Positions 58,297-64,000 of a stretch of 64,000 nucleotides of DNA are shown here, piece after piece (the first letter of the stretch is position 1; each line of letters opens with the position of its first letter). The stretch lies in contig NC_133294.1 of assembly GCF_005239225.2 (NCBI RefSeq), positions 558,001-622,000 of the forward strand. Reading direction: 5' to 3'. The DNA comes from Populus alba. Taxonomy: Eukaryota; Streptophyta; Magnoliopsida; Malpighiales; Salicaceae. Below the pieces are notes generated by a model. The model did no database searches. It was not told the origin of the DNA and was given only the letters and a program-made list of their open reading frames with translations. The position numbers were made by a program, and so were the translations under genes.

Positions 58297-61200
58297 TCAA
58301 GTCAAGCTTTTTTCCTTCTTCTTGGGACCGTGCTTTTCCCTCCATTGTAGGCAAGGGCCAAGAAACGATAGATGAGCTATCCAGTTTTTCTTGAGAATGT
58401 TGAATGTAGAGCCCATAAAGGAGACGTACAGACGGAATTGCAATATTCCAAATATTAAGACAGGAAGGAATGAAGCAATGGAAAGGAGTAATGTTGTCAA
58501 CTTCCTCTCTGTCTGAATGAGTATCAAAATTGTTGCCCCAAAGGATAGCATGGTCGTTAACACAGAAAAGAAGAGGAAGGAGAAGCCAACAACAAGTTTT
58601 CGAGGAAGAGAGATGTGGAATTCTTGTAGCTCAAATGGAGAGGTCAGCAAAGAGAGAAACACCACAAGCGAAGTCAAGGAGCTTGCTAAGGAGACAACAT
58701 CAGAGACAGTGAAAATCAGAAAATAGGGAGAGTTGATGAAGTTGGGCTTGCCTTTATCATCAGAACCTCCGGGCACCGTATAGGCAGCAGCAAAGACAAC
58801 AGTAGCAACAAGTGCAGCTACAGTTGAACAAGACTGAGCTGTTTCCTTGATCCATTTTTGTGCTTGTTTCAGTTGCATCTCGCGCGAAATTCGAAGCACT
58901 CTCTTGCAGTCATTCTATCATTGTTCAGAAGTGGGATATAATGAGGAGGAATTTCCTCTTTCACTCGCTGCAATAATTAGGAGGTAAATATGATTTTTTT
59001 TGAAAGAAGCTGATATTATTAAGTAATGCAAAATTGTGCAATCCAATCATTACACAGAGAAAAAGTTTGCTGAATTAGCTAGCAAACCTATTTAACATAA
59101 ACCCTACAAACTCAATAAAAACCTTCCACCATCTGGTTCCTGCATAGGAGCCAAAAGAATGCCCCAATCAACATAATCTGCATTGGATTAAACAAAGAAC
59201 CGATAAATTATCTATGAGGGTCATAGCCAAGCCACAAAATCAGATATTCTGTGCACTCCTTGTTTAGCGAGATGATCTGCCATGTGATTGCTTTCCCGGT
59301 AAGAATGAGAGTAGGTGATTGAATCAAAACATGAAGCTAGCCTCTGAGCTGAAGAGAAGAGTTTATGATGAATCCAAGGCCTATTATAAGAATTATTCAT
59401 CCAGCTAATGACATTGGCAGAATCAGATTCGATAATAATATGTTTATGATGTAAGAAGCAGTTAGAGGCTGACAATTCGATAGCTTTGACTACTGCTCTC
59501 AGCTCAGCTACATTAGAGTCTAAGATCCCAATCGGCATAGAAAAAATACCTAAAAGTATTCCATGATGATTCCGCAAAACACCACCTATTCCGGAGGGGC
59601 ATATGATTGTTAGTGCTAAATAAAACTACGAATTACAGAAATGTTATTACTAGAGCGCAGATAGTTCTTTTTTTTTGTGAATAATATTGAAGTTTTTCCC
59701 TAAGTAGTTAGTTAGGAAAACTAGTTCAGCCTGACGTCTTAATTAAGTTCGAGTTTTATTACTCGCGTCTTGGAGAGGAATCTTTTTACCGTCTAACGGT
59801 TTCTGTAAAACTTGTATCTAGTAAAGACAAAGGGATGAAAAGGGCTCACCTCAAACCATTTCAACTCCTCCTGAAGTTGGAGTGCAGGCCCAGGCTTGGT
59901 TACTCCACTGTTTTTCTTCATATCTGCAACATGGTGCAACAATGTGTTTCCGCTTTTATCAACAACTCGACGTATTCTAGCCATTGGTATTTTCTTTTCC
60001 TTCACAATATCAAAGATCTTTTTCTGGCGATACATGACGGCCACATCCAAAATGCTCCGATTCATTTGATCGCGCTGGTCAATAGCATGAGGATGTAGTT
60101 TTATTATCAGCTCCACAATATCATGTATTCCCCTTCTAGTTGCAGTAAACAATGGGATCTCCTTTTTAGTAGTTAATGATGACAATATCGATCCAGAAGT
60201 TTGTGCTCTTTCACTGTCTTTTGCATTGCTAGTGATTTCAGAAGTTTTTTCTCCTTTTTTTTTTCCCCCACACATTTCTTGCTCTTCTTCATCTTCTTCT
60301 TCTTTATTTTGGTCTTCCTTTGTTATGGTGAAACTTTTCAATGACTCATCTTTCTTTATTAGGCTTTCGGCGAATGTCAAAGCAAATACATGCTCTCTTT
60401 TCTGGTTCCAGATTCTTTCTACCCAACATCCTACATCATGCTCGTGCGAAAGGGAATGAAATTAAACATGGATGAGAACTTGACATTATTATGAAATGGA
60501 AACAATGTTAATAATGATAGTAAAAGGTTAAAAAATAGAGACATGCTAAATTATCATATAGAAAACAAAACAGCAACAAAAGAAGAAATCAGATAGTAGG
60601 AGAAGGAGAAGTGCATCTAAGTCGTGCCACTATAAAAGTGAGCCACATATTTTTTGTTTTTTTTTTTATATATATTTTTTAGGAAGAGGCTCTATCTCTG
60701 ATGACTCACAAGGATTATTTGCGTAAGCATCTAAAAAATAGGATGTGAACCAAAACCTCTTTATTGGGTCAAGCCATGAATTAAATTTCAAATTCTTATG
60801 ATCTAATCTTGATATATAAAGGAGAACTGGCCTCATTTGTGTCCAATACCTTTAAGGACCTTTAAATAGTTGAGTAGGCCTCCTCTTTGATTCCTCTCCG
60901 AGTCACTCCCCAGATCTCCTGAGTTCCTCCCCTGACCGCTCTCAAGATCTCCCACCTCCTTCCTTGCCCGGCGGCAACTTTCTACCTTTGATTTTACCTT
61001 TAATTTTACCTCGCAGGGATGTGGAACAGGAAGGCCTGCAACATAATTTAGAGTTCAAATTATTACATATATATGTATGTGTATGTCCATGGTATTCAAA
61101 CAGGAATGTGTAGGCAATATTGTAAGGTCTAATAATGTGGTTGGAGTAGGCATACGATAGTAGATGAGTCTTTCAAACATGCCCATGGGAAATTCACTCT

Positions 61201-61925
61201 CAAAAGCAGCTGGCATTTCGGCTAGAAGTTGAAGAGTAGATATTTGATTTCTGTCCTTCAAGCTGGCAAGCGATTCATCCAGTTCTAGCAACAGTAAAGC
61301 TGTTTCTGCATTTATGAAATTAGGAAGACAAAAATTATACAATATCTTATATATGCATACTTTTAAATTTGAAAATTCAATATAGAGAGGAATTGTTACC
61401 AAACTTTTGCCCTATGATAGCAGCGCTAAGGATGGACAGGTTATCTACCATTCTCTTGCGGTGAATAGATAATATGCGGCACTTATCATGCACGCATTTT
61501 TCTGGTTTGGATGTGATTAAAAGCTCCACTATTTCTGTATCAGCAAATCCAGCAGCTGTAAACAATGGGGTTTCACCGAACTGATTTGAAATGGTAATCA
61601 GGTCTGGACAACGTTCTACCAATATCCTTACAGCCTCATAATTGCCATGGATGGTTGCCTCGTGAAGAGCCGTATTTCCAAATTTGTTTCCTTTCTTGAG
61701 AAATGCCTCAGGCAAAGATCCTTCCTTCAAGATTTCAAGTAAAGCTTTAAGTGGTTGCTCTGTTTTGAATTGCACAGCTAGATGAAGTACAGTATCCTTG
61801 GAGGGCGTAACTGGACTGTCGATTTTTTCGAAATGTTCCCGATAGTGGTCAATCACGCTTTGCCAGTCTCCTTCCATGGCAGCTCCATAAGGTGCTTCCA
61901 CTTCTATCACTTCTATCTCTGCTGT
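58297..61925 (-). CDS. Ankyrin-repeat/PGG-domain membrane protein gene (copy B, frameshifted last exon)
   Basis: Five exons can be placed by splice sites and phase: 61925-61400, 61305-61156, 61035-61010 (26 nt), 60440-59850 and 58967-58297. The first carries ankyrin repeats (SKDTVLHLAVQF, NKFGNTALHEATIHGNYEAV, FGETPLFTAAGFADTEIVEL). The second has DESLASLKDRNQISTLQLLA and PMGMFERLIYY. The microexon adds LPVPHPCE. The fourth has the Lys/Glu linker and more ankyrin-like repeats. The fifth has the PGG motif and about four membrane segments. A 1-bp deletion near 58890 (copy A has one more T) shifts the fifth exon and gives a stop a few codons later, before the membrane domain. The first exon has an acceptor-like 5' edge, so an initial exon may be missing; its first ATG is in GAAMEGDW. 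The family resembles ACD6-like proteins; the specific role is unknown. Confidence 0.75.
58988..58995. repeat. LINE target-site duplication (left)
   Basis: ATATGATT, repeated at 59601-59608. Copy A has a single ATATGATT at this point. Confidence 0.85.
58996..59600 (-). mobile_element. 5'-truncated LINE with RNase H domain
   Basis: 605 bp present in copy B and absent from copy A. It is flanked by the 8-bp duplication ATATGATT and begins on the plus strand with a T run, i.e. a short poly-A tail on the minus strand. These are the marks of target-primed reverse transcription with 5' truncation. It lies in the last intron of the ankyrin gene in the same orientation. Confidence 0.9.
59221..59577 (-). 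pseudogene. LINE RNase H domain fragment
   Basis: About 118 open residues with the RNase H features NVAELRAVVKAIELS (catalytic E), IIIESDSANVISWM (catalytic D) and SYRESNHMADHLAKQG (C-terminal H/D region). It is typical of the RVT_3-type RNase H at the 3' end of plant LINEs. The upstream reverse transcriptase and endonuclease are missing, so it is a remnant and not a cellular RNase H gene. Confidence 0.85.
59601..59608. repeat. LINE target-site duplication (right)
   Basis: ATATGATT, matching 58988-58995. Confidence 0.85.
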
Positions 61926-62060
61926 CTACATAAAATTATGTAAGTAATTATTGTTAATGAGCAATCTCAACTCAGAATACCGATCATTAATATAATAGAA
62001 AACAAAATTAGGAAGTAAACACTCAAAGAGAACTGCAAGTATATCATGCACATACATACC
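61926..62060 (-). other. Putative intron upstream of the first recognised ankyrin exon
   Basis: On the minus strand this segment starts G|GTATGTATG (donor at 62059) and ends TTATGTAG (acceptor at 61926), so it looks like a 134-135 bp intron. What would be the preceding exon is replaced by a Copia LTR at 62061. Confidence 0.45.
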
Positions 62061-62578
62061 TTTTAGTAATGGAAATGTGCTAATTTAGAGGTTTTAGTGA
62101 TTAGGGATGGAAATAAAAATAGTTTGATAGTTAAGGTTTTTAGTTGTAGTAGTTTAGTAAAAAAAAAATTTAGTTTATAGTTTGGAAATAGTTAAAGGAT
62201 GTGGGATTCACAATGCAAAAACTCGGTTGATAGGAGATATAATACAAGGAGAAGAATTTTTTAAAAAAAGGTTTTAAGCTTAGCCTAATTTTTGGCTTAC
62301 CTTACCAGTGATGGTTGCATGGCTATTTATAGCCCTCATAACCAACCTAAGTGGAACAATTTAGACAAACTTTCCACCAATAGAACTTGCAAGTATCTTA
62401 ACCAATTCAGTAGAAAATTCTAGAGTTCTTTGAATTGTTGATGAGAATTCTTAACATTTCTAGTGTTCGTTTGATTTCTCTAGAACTTTCCTAATTTAAC
62501 TTAGCACAGACTTGTAGTTTATAGTATTTTCTAGAATTGACCTCTGGAATCTTCTTTAAGTGCATTAATAATTTAATA
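62061..62578 (-). repeat. Copia LTR, left copy (3' LTR on the minus strand)
   Basis: About 518 bp matching 63616-64000 (shared ATGGTTGCATGGCTATTTAT and GGTTTTAAGCTTAGC). On the minus strand it begins TATTAAATTATTAATGCAC after a purine tract (AAGGAGGAG) and ends about ACTAAAA, against the splice-donor-like G|GTATGT. Confidence 0.8.
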
Positions 62579-62850
62579 CTCCTCCTTAATATAATTCACT
62601 GATACTCTAACTTGATCTTGTAGTGCCTCAAACTTAACTCATGAAAGGGCTTTTATGAAGATATCTACTAATTGTTTTTTAGTCTTGCAATATTCAAAAT
62701 CGATTTCTTTATAGCCAACTGCTTTTTATAAAAAGTGATATTTGATTGATATGTGCTTGTCCTGTTATAGAATACAAGAATTTTTATCATAGAAATGATT
62801 GACTTATTATTACATAATATCGTTACAGATCCATTAATTTTCGGTATTAT
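62579..62850 (-). pseudogene. Copia RNase H C-terminal remnant
   Basis: The minus strand reads CNNKSIISMIK, then VFYNRTSTYQSN and, in shifted frames, KEIDFEYCKTKKQLVDIFIK. These match the CDN-S-A, KHI-IRYHFIR and EQLADIFTK end of Copia RNase H. The stop at 62639-62641 is followed by the purine tract and the LTR. Everything between gag and this point is deleted. Confidence 0.75.
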
Positions 62851-63570
62851 ATCTAGATTTATGAGACCTTACATTAAGCTTAGACTGAAAAGCACTCTTA
62901 ATAGAGTCTTCTTCGTAGTACTGAGTCTTTTCTTATGTGCTTCTAAAGAACCTATTAGTTCAGCTACTGACAAGATTGTTAAATCTTTTTTTTGAGAAGT
63001 TTTGACAAGATTGTTAAATCTTTTGATTGTTCTATACTAGTAACTATAGAGTCATTTTCTTGTAAGACTAACTAGAAATTTTTCAACAATCCTTTGATCA
63101 GTAACATTTTCTCCTACAGATCTCGTTTGATTTACCACTACTTTAACTCTTCCATGATAATCCTTAACGGTCTCAGAATATTTCATTTTAATATTTTCCA
63201 ACTCTCTTCGTGGTATTTGGAGTCTAATGGTGCGTACCTTATAATCGCCGAGAAACTCCTTCTGCAACGTATCCCACGCTTGCTTTGCTGTTGAAGCTTC
63301 ACTAATCCTAGGAAAAATTGTAATCGCTAGTGACTGTTGAATCAAATATAGGGCACTAGCATCCTTCTGTTTTCTCACCTCTAACTCCTTTTGTTGTGCT
63401 TCTTCTAGAATAGAGATATTTGTTGGCTTGTTAAGTCCCTTCTCAACAATGTCCGTAAGATTTTGAGACTTGAAGAGTGTCATCATTTTTTTCCCCCACA
63501 AATCATAGTCGCTACCATAAAAAATGGGAAGTGGCATAGAGATAGATTGTGATGAATTTGTGGTGGCCAT
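62851..63570 (-). pseudogene. Copia gag (UBN2/DUF4219-like), degraded
   Basis: The likely start is ATG at 63570 (MATTNSSQSISMPLPIFYG), since the earlier in-frame ATG lies in the leader. YGSDYDLWGKKMMTLFKSQ, TAKQAWDTLQKEF and DYHGRVKVVVNQ are typical Copia gag sequence. The frame breaks at 63052; gag similarity then continues out of frame (DSIVTSIEQSKDL, and ELIGSLEAHKKR near 62945). A short direct repeat of GACAAGATTGTTAAATCTTT at about 62970-63022 lies inside it. No zinc knuckle, protease, integrase or RT remains. Confidence 0.8.
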
Positions 63571-63602
63571 ATAGACTCTAATGCCCACTTACGATCAATT
63601 GG

Positions 63603-63614
63603 GCTTTGATACCA
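63603..63614 (-). promoter_or_regulatory. Copia primer-binding site, tRNA-iMet
   Basis: The minus strand reads TGGTATCAAAGC, one base from the canonical TGGTATCAGAGC, one base after the LTR end (CTCTAACA). Confidence 0.85.
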
Positions 63615-63615
63615 C

Positions 63616-64000
63616 TGTTAGAGGATGGTGGTAATTCAGGAGGTTTTAGTTATTAGGGGTTGAAATGAAAGTAGTTTGATAGTTAAGGTTTTTTGTTGTA
63701 ATTTTTAAATGGTTGATAGGAAATATAACACGAGGAGGAGAGTTTTAGGACAAAGGTTTTAAGCTTAGCATAGTTTTTTAGTTTACCTTACAAGTGATGG
63801 TTGCATGGCTATTTATAGCCTTCTTAACCATTCTAAATGGAACAATCTTTCCAGCCATAGAACTTGCTGAAATCTTAGCTAATACACTAGAAAATTCCAA
63901 AGTTCTCTGAATTGTGGACAAGCATTCTTTCATTTTTAGAATATTCCTGGTGTTTGTTTGATTTCTGTATACCTTTCCTAACTTAACTTGGCACTAAATT
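63616..64000 (-). repeat. Copia LTR, right copy (5' LTR on the minus strand), runs out of the window
   Basis: Starts TGTTAGAGG on the plus strand and is collinear with 62061-62510. The outer end and target duplication lie beyond base 64000. Confidence 0.85.

Larger units (their letters stand above)
56452..60716. repeat. Segmental duplication, right copy
   Basis: Counterpart of 50140-53848. Apart from the LINE insertion (58996-59600), the copies differ by scattered substitutions and small indels. Only this copy is joined to the upstream ankyrin exons, so it looks like the source locus. Confidence 0.9.

Noticed and set aside
59221..59577. Stand-alone cellular RNase H gene
   Set aside because: It lies wholly inside a 605-bp LINE insertion with poly-A and target duplications.

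Overview
This window is plant nuclear DNA, most likely from a eudicot. Every recognisable gene belongs to a plant family: LTR retrotransposons primed by tRNA-Asp and tRNA-iMet, CACTA transposase remnants, a plant LINE RNase H, and intron-containing ankyrin-repeat/PGG membrane-protein genes. I cannot name the species from the sequence. About 34 kb of the 64 kb is one satellite family with a 147-148 bp monomer, so the window looks like the edge of a centromeric or pericentromeric array. That role is inferred.

Layout. 1-4545: a truncated Athila-type Ty3/gypsy fragment, split by a 3.25-kb solo LTR (776-4024) that carries four internal tandem-repeat families. 4546-13317: satellite, badly indel-scrambled up to about 8.3 kb, then clean. 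13318-23969: a complete, young Athila-type element inserted in the satellite, with near-identical 1.6-kb LTRs, a GGGAT target duplication, a tRNA-Asp primer site, and a gag-pol frame broken only by three 1-nt homopolymer insertions. 23970-36960: very homogeneous 148-bp satellite. 36961-38879: the same satellite with almost every T replaced by G, running into a 500-N gap (38880-39379). 39380-47666: a diverged 147-bp form of the satellite.

47667-64000 is ordinary repeat-rich DNA: a 96-bp minisatellite, CACTA transposase relics, Copia and LINE pieces, and two copies of a segment holding an ankyrin-repeat/PGG-domain gene on the minus strand. The left copy (51959-53573) keeps only the last two exons. 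The right copy (58297-61925) has five recognisable exons, including a 26-nt microexon, but a 1-bp deletion in its last exon would stop translation before the membrane domain. A LINE fragment sits in its last intron, and an internally deleted Copia element lies immediately upstream.

There is no pathway or operon. The transposons are nested in or beside the satellite, and the only host-type genes are the duplicated ankyrin genes. Parts of the sequence (1-8.3 kb, and 37-42 kb around the gap) carry error patterns that look like unpolished or defective assembly, so fine-scale claims there are weak.
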